Position numbers and translations under genes: made by a program. Positions 31,696-39,128 of a DNA stretch of 39,128 nucleotides are shown piece after piece (position 1 is the stretch's first letter; every line of letters begins with the position of its first letter). The DNA lies in the NCBI GenBank assembly GCA_015065925.1, contig SVPL01000020.1, positions 1 through 39,128 on the forward strand, given 5' to 3'. The notes beneath the pieces were generated by a model. The model saw only the letters and a list, made by a program, of their open reading frames with translations. It ran no database searches and was not told where the DNA came from. Source of the stretch: Oscillospiraceae bacterium (GTDB lineage Bacteria; Bacillota; Clostridia; Oscillospirales; Acutalibacteraceae).

Positions 31696-32151
31696 TTATT
31701 CTTCACTTAGAGAAATATTTTCTACATCTACTATTCTATGTTCAAGAGCAGTAGAAAAAACTATTTGTGTTTCGGTGCTTCCAAAGGTTTGAAGCTTGCC
31801 AATAAAACCGTCCAGGGCTTCGGTTGTTTCAAAAGCAACCTTAATTAACATTGAATAATGCCCCGTTACGCAATTACATTCCAATACATTTGGGTGGCTG
31901 GATATAAAGGGATAAAATTCAGGTTTTTGTACGGGTTGAACCTCTAAATTTATGAATGCAATAATGGGGAAGCCCAATTTTTTGTGGTTTACCCTAAGGG
32001 TATAGCCCGTAATTACCCCCTCTTTTTCCAAACGCTCAATTCTGGCTGCAGTAGCAGGTGATGAAAGAAAAACCTGTTCGGCAAGCTGTTTTAAGGGTGT
32101 TCTGGAATTTTCTTGTAAAAGAGAAATTAGTTTTAAGTCTATAGAGTCCAT
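31696..32151 (-). CDS. Lrp/AsnC family transcriptional regulator
   Basis: 151 aa from the ATG at 32151, with AGGTGGT about 7 nt upstream; an upstream in-frame ATG precedes the ribosome binding site. The N-terminal winged helix-turn-helix (IDLKLISLLQENSRTPLKQL, then ATAARIERLEKEGVITGYT) is followed by the RAM ligand-binding domain (FINLEVQ, NVLECNCVTGHYSMLIKV, TFGSTETQIVFS). Lrp proteins sense amino acids, which fits proC two genes downstream. A perfect consensus promoter precedes it, so autorepression is likely. Confidence 0.93.
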   Translation of the reverse strand: MDSIDLKLISLLQENSRTPLKQLAEQVFLSSPATAARIERLEKEGVITGYTLRVNHKKLGFPIIAFINLEVQPVQKPEFYPFISSHPNVLECNCVTGHYSMLIKVAFETTEALDGFIGKLQTFGSTETQIVFSTALEHRIVDVENISLSEE

Positions 32152-32206
32152 AATTTTACCACCTATGCGCATAACATTATTAATATTATACTTATGTTTA
32201 CTTTAG

Positions 32207-32235
32207 ATTATAATCTTTTTCAATATCTTTGTCAA
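32207..32235 (-). promoter_or_regulatory. Consensus promoter of the Lrp-pseudokinase-proC unit
   Basis: Minus-strand TTGACA (32230-32235), a 17-bp spacer, TATAAT (32207-32212). Perfect sigma-A consensus; the leader to the Lrp start is about 50 nt. Confidence 0.88.
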
Positions 32236-32333
32236 TATATAAAGCCCCTACACTTTATAAAATTAGCGAAAAGGGGTGATTGCTTAAGAATTAGGATTTG
32301 TGAAAAAATATTAATAAATTGTATTTTTTACTA

Positions 32334-32362
32334 TTGATTTTTTTGTTAAAACAGTTTATAAT
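32334..32362 (+). promoter_or_regulatory. Promoter of the SLOG/DUF1273 gene
   Basis: TTGATT (32334-32339), a 17-bp spacer, TATAAT (32357-32362). Confidence 0.75.
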
Positions 32363-32402
32363 GTATATGAGTGAAAAAATCTTTTTCGGAGGTGAATTAA
32401 TT

Positions 32403-33014
32403 ATGGATATGCCTGTTTTTGTGAAAGAAAAAACTTGTTTTTTCGCAGGTCATCGCCCGTATAAATTCACATATCTGCCCGAGGAAGAAGAAACCTTTTA
32501 CACCAACCTTACTAATAAGATAAATGATAGTATTCGCGAAGTATATGAAAAAGGCTGTGACACCTTCCTTTGCGGTGGCACAATTGGTTTTGATGTTATG
32601 TGTAGCGAAGCGATTATTGAATTTAAAAAGGAACACCCCGAAATAAGATTCGGCCTTGTGTTGCCCTTTGAAAATCATCATGAAGATTTCCCTGATGAAT
32701 GGCAAGAAAGGTTTTTAAAGGTTTTGGAGGCTTGCGATTTTATTGATTACTTTTCTCCAATTTATGTTATGGGATGCTACTATGACCGCAACCAAAAAAT
32801 GATTGATAATTCAGAATATATGATTACATATTTTGATGGTAGAGGCGGCGGTACAGCCAGAGTTATTGCGGCGGCGCAATCGGCTAAGCTTAAAATAATC
32901 AATTTGTTTGAAGATCCGCCCGTCCCCGAAAATATTACCTTTTTTGTAGGTTACGATTATAATAAAGAGGGTTCTCCAAACAATGGCAACCACCCGAATG
33001 TGAGCAAAAAATAG
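32403..33014 (+). CDS. SLOG-domain protein, DUF1273/YpsA-like
   Basis: 203 aa from the ATG at 32403, with GGAGGTGA about 10 nt upstream; earlier in-frame starts lie inside the promoter. The protein starts with KTCFFAGHRPYKF, then TFLCGGTIGFDVMCSEA near 55-71, and RFGLVLPFENHHEDF, the pattern of the DUF1273/YpsA branch of SLOG (Rossmann-like nucleotide-binding) proteins. YpsA in Bacillus has been linked to cell division, and SLOG domains more broadly bind nucleotide-derived ligands. Monocistronic, with its own promoter and a strong terminator. Confidence 0.82.
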   Translation: MDMPVFVKEKTCFFAGHRPYKFTYLPEEEETFYTNLTNKINDSIREVYEKGCDTFLCGGTIGFDVMCSEAIIEFKKEHPEIRFGLVLPFENHHEDFPDEWQERFLKVLEACDFIDYFSPIYVMGCYYDRNQKMIDNSEYMITYFDGRGGGTARVIAAAQSAKLKIINLFEDPPVPENITFFVGYDYNKEGSPNNGNHPNVSKK

Positions 33015-33021
33015 TATATAT

Positions 33022-33056
33022 AAAACCCGTTTCAGCAAAACTGAAACGGGTTTTTT
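33022..33056 (+). terminator. Intrinsic terminator between convergent genes
   Basis: AAAACCCGTTTCAG (33022-33035) pairs perfectly with CTGAAACGGGTTTT (33041-33054) around a 5-nt loop, then T-run to 33056. It may also serve the converging carboxypeptidase gene. Confidence 0.93.
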
Positions 33057-33069
33057 GTAAAACAATATA

Positions 33070-33993
33070 TTACTTATTGTTATTTTTTAAATACTCAATG
33101 TATTCCTCTAAACAGTAACCCAGTTGATTCATTTTCTTTGCGTGTTTTTCGCCAACATATCTGTAATGCCACGGCTCATAAATAACCTTTGTAATATCCT
33201 GCTTTTCTTTGGTATAGCGCAAAATAAATCCATATTCTGCACTATGGGTTTTAAGCCACTGATATTCAGGGGTATTTTCAAAGGATTCTTCAACCGAATT
33301 GAAGTCCACAGCCAGTCCAAGCTCGTGTTCACTTGTACCGGGATATGCCGAGATGGTTGCGGCTATTTTTTTAATTTCATCCTCTGATTTATTAGGATAT
33401 TTTGCCTTTTGTTTAGTCACCTGATTATTATAAAGGGTGGTTTGCCTTGCGTTGGTGCGATGGCTTGAAATAACCAAAAGATTTACGCCATCCTTTTCGG
33501 CGGCGGCGCACATAGCATTAAGGTATGATACGGCACGCGCATCATAAAGCATACCAACATCACGGGCGTAGGAAGCCTTGATTTTTTCGGTTCTTACAGT
33601 AAATCCGTTAGGCAAAGGATTTTCGGAGTTAACCAATTTTAAATTCCAACTGTCTATAGTATCACCCGGAGTGGTAGTTGTAGCTATGGCTGAGGAATTT
33701 GCAGAAGAATTTTTAGAAGAAGTATTCTCTTTTGACGAGGTTGATGTAGAAGCATCTGTAACAGAGCTTGTTTGAGTGTTTTCCTCAGGATTTTCTATAG
33801 ATGTTGAATTATCTGAGCCCACCTCCACGGTGGACGAGGTTTGATTTTTATTTTCTTCGCCATCTTTGGTTATGTAAAGCACCGTCATAACCGAAAAGGC
33901 TACCGCCAAAACAATTGTTAAGGCGGTAAGCGCTTTTACTTTTCGTTTGAGTGTTTCAATAAGATGGCGTGTAGCTCTATCCAAAACCGGCAT
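33070..33993 (-). CDS. VanY-type D-Ala-D-Ala carboxypeptidase (M15B)
   Basis: 307 aa. Residues 1-18 are basic, then one hydrophobic helix (about 21-42, LTALTIVLAVAFSVMTVLYI) anchors the protein; a Ser/Thr/Asn-rich linker (about 45-115) leads to the extracellular domain. M15B motifs: SSHRTNARQTTLYNN near 172, SEHELGLAVDF near 215 (zinc ligands His and Asp) and YEPWHYRYVG near 280 (catalytic Glu, zinc His). It trims the terminal D-Ala of peptidoglycan stems. No vanRS or vanHAX genes are here, so it is a housekeeping wall enzyme rather than evidence of glycopeptide resistance. It overlaps the serA stop by one base. Confidence 0.92.
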   Translation of the reverse strand: MPVLDRATRHLIETLKRKVKALTALTIVLAVAFSVMTVLYITKDGEENKNQTSSTVEVGSDNSTSIENPEENTQTSSVTDASTSTSSKENTSSKNSSANSSAIATTTTPGDTIDSWNLKLVNSENPLPNGFTVRTEKIKASYARDVGMLYDARAVSYLNAMCAAAEKDGVNLLVISSHRTNARQTTLYNNQVTKQKAKYPNKSEDEIKKIAATISAYPGTSEHELGLAVDFNSVEESFENTPEYQWLKTHSAEYGFILRYTKEKQDITKVIYEPWHYRYVGEKHAKKMNQLGYCLEEYIEYLKNNNK

Positions 33994-35156
33994 TATACTA
34001 TTCTCACGCGGATAACACCGTCAATAGCTTTAAGCTCTGCCTCAAGCTTATCCTTGTCGCCGTCATTAATATCAAGAAGGGTGTAGGCGAACTCTTTTTT
34101 GGATTTGTTAAGCATATTTTCAATGTTAATATTGTCATTGCCCATTGTTTGAGTAATTTGGGTGAGAATGGTAGGTACATTCTTGTGGATTATGCAAAGG
34201 CGGAGCTTACCGCTACGGGGCATAGAAACATTGGGGAGGTTAACGGAATTTGTAATGTTACCGTTTTCAATGTAATCCGAAAGCTCCTCGGCTGCCATTT
34301 TAGCGCAGTTATCCTCAGATTCGGGGGTAGATGCGCCAAGGTGAGGAATGGCAATAACGCCGTCCTTACCAAGAACCTCATCAGTTGGGAAATCGGTAAC
34401 ATAGCAGGCAACCTTACCGTTATCAAGGGCGGCAAGAATGTCATTAGAATCTACCAAATCGGCACGGGAGAAGTTAAGAATACGAACGCCATCCTTCATA
34501 GAGGCAATTGCGGCAGAGTTAATAAAGCCCTTGGTTTCGGGGGTGAGGGGAACGTGAATGGTGATGTAATCACAGTTTTCGTAAATCTCTTTAATGTCCA
34601 TAGCGTGGATAGCGTTGTGGGTAAGGTTCCAAGCGGCATCTACAGAGAGATAGGGGTCATAGCCGTAAACCTTCATACCAAGGTGATTAGCGGCGTTAGC
34701 AACACGAACACCAATAGCGCCAAGACCAATAATACCAAGGCTTTTGCCACTGATTTCGGGACCTGCGAATGCACCCTTGCCCTTTTCAACCATTTTGCCA
34801 ACCTCGGCGCCGTTACCCTTTAAGGTACCTGCCCACTCAATAGCAGGAACAATACGGCGAGAGGAGATTAAAAGACCTGCAATAACAAGCTCCTTAACTG
34901 CGTTTGCGTTTGCGCCGGGGGTGTTGAATACAACAATACCGTTTTCGCTGCAACGGTCAATGGGAATATTGTTGGTACCTGCACCTGCTCTTGCAATGGC
35001 AAGAAGACTCTCGGGGAATTCGGTATCGTGCAATGCGGCAGAACGAACAACCGCGCCAACGGGATTTTCTACTTCATCACCATAGGTGTAACCGCCTTTA
35101 TCTAAAACGGCAAGACCTTTTTTGCTGATTTTATTATAGGTTTTAATATTTTTCAT
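33993..35156 (-). CDS. serA: D-3-phosphoglycerate dehydrogenase
   Basis: First step of serine synthesis from 3-phosphoglycerate, NAD-dependent. 387 aa. Features: ARAGAGTNNIPIDRC near 58, Rossmann loop GIIGLGAIGVRVANAA near 140, ITIHVPLTPETKGFI near 197, NFSRADLVD near 230 and HLGASTPESEDNC near 278 with the catalytic His. A C-terminal ACT domain (about 315-387, LRLCIIHKNVPTILTQI) suggests serine feedback. It lacks the long intervening domain of some SerA forms. It lies downstream of serC with a terminator in the 77-bp gap. Confidence 0.96.
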   Translation of the reverse strand: MKNIKTYNKISKKGLAVLDKGGYTYGDEVENPVGAVVRSAALHDTEFPESLLAIARAGAGTNNIPIDRCSENGIVVFNTPGANANAVKELVIAGLLISSRRIVPAIEWAGTLKGNGAEVGKMVEKGKGAFAGPEISGKSLGIIGLGAIGVRVANAANHLGMKVYGYDPYLSVDAAWNLTHNAIHAMDIKEIYENCDYITIHVPLTPETKGFINSAAIASMKDGVRILNFSRADLVDSNDILAALDNGKVACYVTDFPTDEVLGKDGVIAIPHLGASTPESEDNCAKMAAEELSDYIENGNITNSVNLPNVSMPRSGKLRLCIIHKNVPTILTQITQTMGNDNINIENMLNKSKKEFAYTLLDINDGDKDKLEAELKAIDGVIRVRIV

Positions 35157-35189
35157 TGTAAAACACTTTCCTTTGTATAATTTTTAGTT

Positions 35190-35222
35190 AAAAAGCGGGA
35201 CTGAAACAGCCCCGCTTTTTTA
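35190..35222 (-). terminator. Terminator between serC and serA
   Basis: On the minus strand AAAGCGGGGCTG pairs with CAGTCCCGCTTT, then T-run. It follows serC by 12 bp although serA lies just beyond on the same strand, so serA expression depends on read-through or on the weak -10-like TATACA in the remaining gap. Confidence 0.8.
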
Positions 35223-35233
35223 TTTATGGGGAT

Positions 35234-36319
35234 TTATTTGTTGTTTTTCTCAAACTCTGCCATAAACTCTACAAGCTTTTCAACGCCTTCAATGGGCATT
35301 GCGTTGTAGATAGAAGCACGCATACCGCCAACGCTTCTGTGGCCCTTAAGATTTACAAAGCCTGCGGCTTTAGCCTCTGCAACGAATTTAGCATCCAAAT
35401 CGGCATCGCCTGTAACAAAGGGAACGTTCATAAGTGAACGGTCTTCAGCAACAACGGTACCCTTGAACATTTCGCTGTTATCAAGGAAGTTGTAAAGAAT
35501 AGCGGCTTTTTTCTCGTTGTACTCCTTCATAGCCTCAAGACTGCCGAATTTATTGATAATCCACTTAATTACCTTGCCTGCAACATAAATGGTGTAGCAA
35601 GGAGGAGTGTTAAACATAGAACCGTTTTCAGAATGGGTTTCATAGTTGAACATAGTGGGGGTAATTTCCTGAGCCTTGCCGATAAGGTCCTCACGAATAA
35701 TAACAATGGTAAGACCTGCGGGAGCAACATTTTTCTGTGCGCCGCCATAAAGCACGCCGAACTTTTTAACATCAACGGGCTCGGAAAGCATACAGCTGGA
35801 AATATCTGCAACAAGGGGAACATCACCTGTATCGGGTAACTCGTTGAACTTGGTACCGTAGATGGTGTTGTTCATACAAATGTGGAAATAGTCTGCATCC
35901 TTGGTGAAGGTTGCGGGGTCTAATTTAGGAATGTAGGAGAAGGTTTTATCCTCACTGGAGGCAACTACATTAGCCTCACCGTAGCGAGCAGCCTCTTTAT
36001 AAGCCTTTTTAGCCCACTGACCTGTTACAACAAAGTCGGCTTTACCGCTTTTGTTCAAAAGGTTTAAGGGAAGCATTGCAAACTGTGAAGATGCACCGCC
36101 CTGCAAGAAAAGAACCTTATAGTTATCGGGAATATTCATAAGCTTTCTTAAATTTGCTTCGGTTTCATCAATGATTGCCTGATATTCCTTAGAACGGTGG
36201 GACATTTCCATAACGGATTGACCGCTATTTCCGAATTCAAGCATCTCTGCTGCACATTCTTCTAATACCTCTAAAGGAAGCATAGAGGGACCTGCGCTAA
36301 AATTATAAACTCTTGCCAT
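35234..36319 (-). CDS. serC: Phosphoserine aminotransferase
   Basis: PLP enzyme that converts 3-phosphohydroxypyruvate to phosphoserine, the second step after SerA. The N-terminus RVYNFSAGPSMLPLEVLE, FLQGGASSQFAML near 70, DISSCMLSEPVDV near 175, and the PLP lysine in GAQKNVAPAGL near 200 identify it; the C-terminus has NLKGHRSVGGMRASIYNA. 361 aa is normal. AGGAGG lies 8 nt before the ATG. No serB is present in the window. Confidence 0.97.
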   Translation of the reverse strand: MARVYNFSAGPSMLPLEVLEECAAEMLEFGNSGQSVMEMSHRSKEYQAIIDETEANLRKLMNIPDNYKVLFLQGGASSQFAMLPLNLLNKSGKADFVVTGQWAKKAYKEAARYGEANVVASSEDKTFSYIPKLDPATFTKDADYFHICMNNTIYGTKFNELPDTGDVPLVADISSCMLSEPVDVKKFGVLYGGAQKNVAPAGLTIVIIREDLIGKAQEITPTMFNYETHSENGSMFNTPPCYTIYVAGKVIKWIINKFGSLEAMKEYNEKKAAILYNFLDNSEMFKGTVVAEDRSLMNVPFVTGDADLDAKFVAEAKAAGFVNLKGHRSVGGMRASIYNAMPIEGVEKLVEFMAEFEKNNK

Positions 36320-36338
36320 TTTGTTTTCCTCCTGAATG

Positions 36339-36355
36339 ATTGGCTTTTAGCCAAT
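36339..36355 (-). promoter_or_regulatory. Leader hairpin before the serC ribosome binding site
   Basis: ATTGGCT and AGCCAAT form a 7-bp stem with a 3-nt loop, ending about 9 nt before AGGAGG. It may stabilise the leader or tune translation. Confidence 0.45.
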
Positions 36356-36385
36356 ATATAATATTTTTTAAGGTTATTACATACC

Positions 36386-36414
36386 ATTATATTCAAGTGA
36401 TAGGGATTTGTCAA
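36386..36414 (-). promoter_or_regulatory. Consensus promoter of serC-serA-vanY
   Basis: Minus-strand TTGACA (36409-36414), a 17-bp spacer, TATAAT (36386-36391). A perfect consensus; the leader is about 60 nt. Confidence 0.9.
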
Positions 36415-36418
36415 GGAC

Positions 36419-36497
36419 ATTGTTAAAAAAATAACGAAGAATTTTAAAAAAATTAAAATTCGCCTGTTTTTTCAAAAAAGATTGTTAAAAAAATAAC
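36419..36497. repeat. Pair of 17-nt direct repeats upstream of the serC promoter
   Basis: ATTGTTAAAAAAATAAC occurs at 36419-36435 and again at 36481-36497, 62 bp apart. Each is a gapped palindrome (GTTA/TAAC). The first copy begins 5 bp upstream of the -35 box, so it could be a regulator site or an UP-like element. Between them lies another palindrome, GAATTTTA/TAAAATTC. Confidence 0.6.
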
Positions 36498-36534
36498 AAA
36501 TAATCTTGGATAATCGAATAATATACTAAAAGGA

Positions 36535-37302
36535 TTATATATCTATATTCTTTAAATATTGGGTAGGGGTAATTTTCAAGTGCTCTTTAAAGCAACGGTT
36601 GAAGCTTCTTAGCGAGGTGAAGCCGCTATCGTAGGCGCACTGAAGAATGGGCAGAGTGGTGTTTTCTAAAAGGTAACAGGCGTGGCTGAGTCTGAAATGT
36701 GTTACATAAGAGTTAAAGGAAATTCCAATGGTTTTTTTAAAGTAGCGGGATAGGTAGGAATAATCATACCCTGTTTCTTTAGAAAGCTGAGTCAAGGAGC
36801 AATCGTTATCAAAATTCTTTTCCACAAACATAAAGATTTTATATAACAGTTCTTCATTTTCAAACAGTTTTTTATTATAAACTGCGGTTTTATCAAACTG
36901 ACTGCATAGCAAATATAAAACTCCCTTTTTTTCGGCGGAGGAGGAAGAGGTCTCCAGCCCTTCAAGGGCGTTTACCAAGTATTCATCGGGAGTAAATTTG
37001 TTGTTTTGAGGCAACTTGTCTGATACCTTAACAGAATAAGCCTGAACAAGCTGGGGCGAGAAAATGCAAAGAGTGTGTTTGCTTTGGGTAGAGTCTAATG
37101 AATGTATTTGATTGGGAAAAATCATAAGCCCCTCTTTTTCTTTAAGGGTATAGGTTTTTTTATCTACCTTTACCGTCATTTCTCCCGAATCAATTACAAT
37201 AATTTCAAAGCATTGGTGCAAATGAGTCGGAAAACTAAAGTTAATACCATTTTCAATTTTTAAATAATCAGGGGAGCCTAAATGATTGTATTGATAAAAC
37301 AT
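36535..37302 (-). CDS. AraC family transcriptional regulator with cupin domain
   Basis: 255 aa from the ATG at 37302 (GGTGAT just upstream); a farther in-frame start would remove most of its promoter. The N-terminal cupin (INFSFPTHLHQCFEIIVI, then GLMIFPNQIHSL) should bind a sugar-type ligand. The C-terminal double helix-turn-helix is intact: SLTQLSKETGYDYSYLSRYF near 185 and PILQCAYDSGFTSLRSFNRC near 225, followed by ITPTQYLKN. It is divergent from the GH30 gene with shared direct repeats in between, so it should activate that gene and control itself. Confidence 0.92.
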   Translation of the reverse strand: MFYQYNHLGSPDYLKIENGINFSFPTHLHQCFEIIVIDSGEMTVKVDKKTYTLKEKEGLMIFPNQIHSLDSTQSKHTLCIFSPQLVQAYSVKVSDKLPQNNKFTPDEYLVNALEGLETSSSSAEKKGVLYLLCSQFDKTAVYNKKLFENEELLYKIFMFVEKNFDNDCSLTQLSKETGYDYSYLSRYFKKTIGISFNSYVTHFRLSHACYLLENTTLPILQCAYDSGFTSLRSFNRCFKEHLKITPTQYLKNIDI

Positions 37303-37311
37303 ATTATCACC

Positions 37312-37364
37312 AAAAGTCAAATATTGTCTATATATTATAGAATATGTTGCGAGAAAAGTCAAAT
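37312..37364. promoter_or_regulatory. Two AraC-type operator half-sites 42 bp apart
   Basis: AAAAGTCAAAT occurs at 37312-37322 and 37354-37364, each followed about 6-7 bp later by TATATA-rich DNA. The 42-bp offset is four helical turns, so both face the same side. The downstream copy overlaps the -35 position of the GH30 promoter, and its complement forms the -35 of the regulator's own promoter. Confidence 0.7.
37334..37362 (-). promoter_or_regulatory. Promoter of the AraC regulator gene
   Basis: Minus-strand TTGACT (37357-37362), a 17-bp spacer, TATAAT (37334-37339). Its -35 lies within the second operator repeat. Confidence 0.75.
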
Positions 37365-37379
37365 GATTCGCTATATAAT
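37351..37379 (+). promoter_or_regulatory. Activator-dependent promoter of the GH30 gene
   Basis: TATAAT at 37374-37379 has no recognisable -35 at the proper distance (GAGAAA at 37351-37356); the operator repeat sits in its place. This is the expected layout for an AraC-activated promoter. Confidence 0.6.
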
Positions 37380-37412
37380 AAATTCAAAATATTTTTATAC
37401 GAGGTGTTTTAT

Positions 37413-38669
37413 ATGTTGTGGATTTCTTCAACTGAAAACGAAAAGTGGAGCGAGAACAATCACTTAACCGAGGAAAAGGGTTCGGAACTCACTATCGGTC
37501 GGGAACAGGGAAAAGCACTGTTTGGGTGGGGCTGTTGCATAAGCGAAATATGTGCCAAAGCAATTTTTTCTTTATCAAAGGATAAGCAAAAGCAAGTATT
37601 TGATGACTTGTTTTCCGGTGATGGTTGCGGTTTTGATTACTGCCGTCTGTCTATAGGAGCAAATGATTTTGCTGAAAGCTGGTACAGTTATAACGAGACC
37701 GACGGCGATTACGGTATGGAGAACTTTTCGATAGACAGGGATAGAAAATATATTATTCCTGCTATAAAAGAGGCACAAAAACGTTCTCCCGAAATTGAGT
37801 TTTTTGCTTCTCCTTGGAGTCCGCCAACCTGGATGAAATTTCCAAAGGTATGCAATTATGGCAGACTGGTTCAAACACCGGAAAATTTAAAAGCGTATGC
37901 ACTTTATTTGAGAAAATTTGTTGAGGAATATGCAAAGGAGGGAATCAAAATATCCCACCTGCATCCCCAGAACGAATTTTTATGTGACCATAAATTTCCT
38001 TCATGCCAATACAGTGCCGAAGAGATGGAAAACTTTATAGCGAACTATCTTATTGATGAAATTGGTGATTTGTGCGAAATATGGCTCGGTACTAACTGCT
38101 GGAGAGATAACTATACGCCTATTTATAACACCATAATGCAAAACGAAAAGATAAGAAAAAATATTAAGGGAGCAGGATTCCAATGGAGCGCAACCGAGGA
38201 AATACAGTTATTCTGCGAGGATTACCCCGATAAAAACGCTGTTCACACCGAATGTGAATGCGGCGACGGTAAAAATACTTGGGGACACGCTATGCATGTT
38301 TTTGAACTTTACAGGCGCTCAAGCAAAGGCGGTGCAAGGGCAAATGTTTATTGGAACATGGTCCTTAATGAGGGTGGCTTGTCTACTTGGGGTTGGCATC
38401 AGAATTCGTTGATTACCGTTAAGGACGGGAAATACGAAAAAATGCCCGAATACTACTGCGTTAAGCATTTTTCGCATTTTGTAAAACGCGGAGCAGTGCT
38501 TTTATCTACCAAGGGTGAAATGAGTTCTAATTCCACAATTTTTAAGAATACCGACGGTTCGATAGTTGCGGTTATTCTTAATCCCTTTGAATTTGAAAAG
38601 ATCGTTACCATAGAAAACAAGAACTACCGCTTAAAACCTCGCTCTTTTAATACTATCAAAATCAAATGA
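37413..38669 (+). CDS. Intracellular glycoside hydrolase family 30 enzyme
   Basis: 418 aa from the ATG at 37413, with GAGGTG 6 nt upstream; a longer in-frame TTG start would cover the promoter. GH30 features: FGWGCCISEICAKAI near the N-terminus, YCRLSIGANDFAESWYSY near 70, FASPWSPPTWMK near 130, the acid/base Glu188 in LHPQNEF, the nucleophile Glu280 in VHTECECG, and YWNMVLNEGGLSTWGW near 310, then a short C-terminal beta domain. No signal peptide, so it cleaves imported oligosaccharides. GH30 includes glucosylceramidases, beta-xylosidases and xylanases; the xylulokinase gene next door favours xylose-containing substrates (inference). Confidence 0.87.
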   Translation: MLWISSTENEKWSENNHLTEEKGSELTIGREQGKALFGWGCCISEICAKAIFSLSKDKQKQVFDDLFSGDGCGFDYCRLSIGANDFAESWYSYNETDGDYGMENFSIDRDRKYIIPAIKEAQKRSPEIEFFASPWSPPTWMKFPKVCNYGRLVQTPENLKAYALYLRKFVEEYAKEGIKISHLHPQNEFLCDHKFPSCQYSAEEMENFIANYLIDEIGDLCEIWLGTNCWRDNYTPIYNTIMQNEKIRKNIKGAGFQWSATEEIQLFCEDYPDKNAVHTECECGDGKNTWGHAMHVFELYRRSSKGGARANVYWNMVLNEGGLSTWGWHQNSLITVKDGKYEKMPEYYCVKHFSHFVKRGAVLLSTKGEMSSNSTIFKNTDGSIVAVILNPFEFEKIVTIENKNYRLKPRSFNTIKIK

Positions 38670-38686
38670 GCGATAGGGATAAGAAC

Positions 38687-39128
38687 ATGAAATATTTTAT
38701 AGGCGCGGATTTAGGCACATCCGCCTTAAAACTGCTACTTGTTGATATTAACGGCAATATTATTAATGAGGTATCCCGTGAGTATCCCGTTTGTTTTCCT
38801 AAATCGGGATGGAGCGAGCAAAACCCTGAGGATTGGTGGAAAGCGTTTGTTTCAGGTATAGAAGATTTGGTAAAAACTGCAAATGCGGATGAAATTTGCG
38901 GAATAGGTGTCGGCGGACAAATGCATGGGCTTGTAGCATTAGATGAAAATGATAATGTGATAAGACCTGCAATACTGTGGAATGACGGCCGCACCCAAAA
39001 GGAGACGGAGTATCTTAATAATATAATAGGCAAGAATTTTCTTTCAGATAATACTGCTAACATTGCATTTGCGGGGTTTACCGCACCTAAATTACTTTGG
39101 ATAAAAAACAATGAACCTGAAAATTTTG
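38687..39128 (+). CDS. xylB: Xylulokinase (FGGY family), truncated by the window end
   Basis: Open reading frame of 147 codons that runs off the window; starts 17 bp after the GH30 stop with AGGGAT upstream. The visible part has KYFIGADLGTSALKLLLVD, GWSEQNPEDWW near 40, GIGVGGQMHGLVALDE near 71, and LWNDGRTQKETE near 102, the WNDGRT motif of xylulokinases. It would convert D-xylulose to xylulose-5-phosphate for the pentose phosphate pathway. It is co-transcribed with GH30. Confidence 0.88.
   Translation, partial: MKYFIGADLGTSALKLLLVDINGNIINEVSREYPVCFPKSGWSEQNPEDWWKAFVSGIEDLVKTANADEICGIGVGGQMHGLVALDENDNVIRPAILWNDGRTQKETEYLNNIIGKNFLSDNTANIAFAGFTAPKLLWIKNNEPENF

Noticed and set aside
33070-33993. 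Possible glycopeptide-resistance locus because of the VanY-type enzyme
   Set aside because: No vanR/vanS, vanH, ligase or vanX genes are present and the gene is coupled to serA; an ordinary wall carboxypeptidase is simpler.
34149-34823. 224-codon antisense ORF inside serA
   Set aside because: serA is a clear, complete gene; the antisense product is a Gly/Val/Asn-rich shadow without a ribosome binding site.

Overview
The window looks like a chromosomal segment of a low-GC Clostridia-type Firmicute, probably an anaerobic gut lineage near Oscillospirales. The basis is AT-rich intergenic DNA, strong GGAGG ribosome binding sites, consensus or TG-extended sigma-A promoters, U-tract terminators, an rplM-rpsI operon, a glycyl radical enzyme with its activase, a VanY-type peptidase, and ProC/SerA/SerC proteins typical of that class. 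This is inference from gene content; no marker phylogeny was run.

Layout. (1) 1-2450: accessory DNA with a small membrane protein and an AAA_14/DUF4143-type ATPase framed by two copies of one gapped palindrome. (2) 2653-6555: sbcD-sbcC. (3) 6679-12862: the most unusual locus. It holds two tandem YbjN-like proteins, a terminator, a giant soluble protein joining a Clp-type AAA+ module, a degenerate receiver-like domain and an FtsH-type AAA+/M41 protease, then a cytoplasmic metzincin with Sel1-like repeats and a TerB-like protein; rsmI follows. (4) 13709-15410: a MITE-like element and an S41-peptidase gene bounded by 21-nt direct repeats, like an inserted cassette. (5) 15433-17862: rpsI and rplM (minus strand) and cca. 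(6) 17931-18616: an RNA region with a split tRNA-Ser-like sequence behind a consensus promoter, an intact tRNA-Ser(CGA) with terminator, and a tRNA-like small RNA inside a perfect 15-bp inverted repeat. (7) 19115-22982: five-gene operon (hexapeptide-repeat protein, Nudix hydrolase, two zinc-ribbon membrane paralogues, HAD hydrolase). (8) 23028-28720: a glycyl radical enzyme operon with activase, sedoheptulokinase-like kinase and class I phosphomannose-isomerase-like protein, followed by a second copy of the MITE-like element. (9) 28925-32151 (minus): Lrp regulator, PASTA pseudokinase, proC. (10) 32403-36319: a SLOG/DUF1273 protein, then serC, serA and a VanY-type carboxypeptidase (minus). (11) 36535-39128: a divergent AraC regulator with an intracellular GH30 glycosidase and a xylulokinase that runs off the window.

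How the genes may work together. Region 3 reads as a cytosolic proteostasis or stress module: two putative chaperone/adaptor-like proteins, an unfoldase-protease with two ATPase engines, a second zinc protease and a TerB-like sensor. Region 8 reads as an anaerobic sugar or polyol pathway in which a radical enzyme of unknown substrate works with a kinase and a sugar-phosphate isomerase. Region 11 is an AraC-controlled oligosaccharide pathway, plausibly for xylose-containing sugars. All coordinates and motifs were read by eye; no database search was possible.
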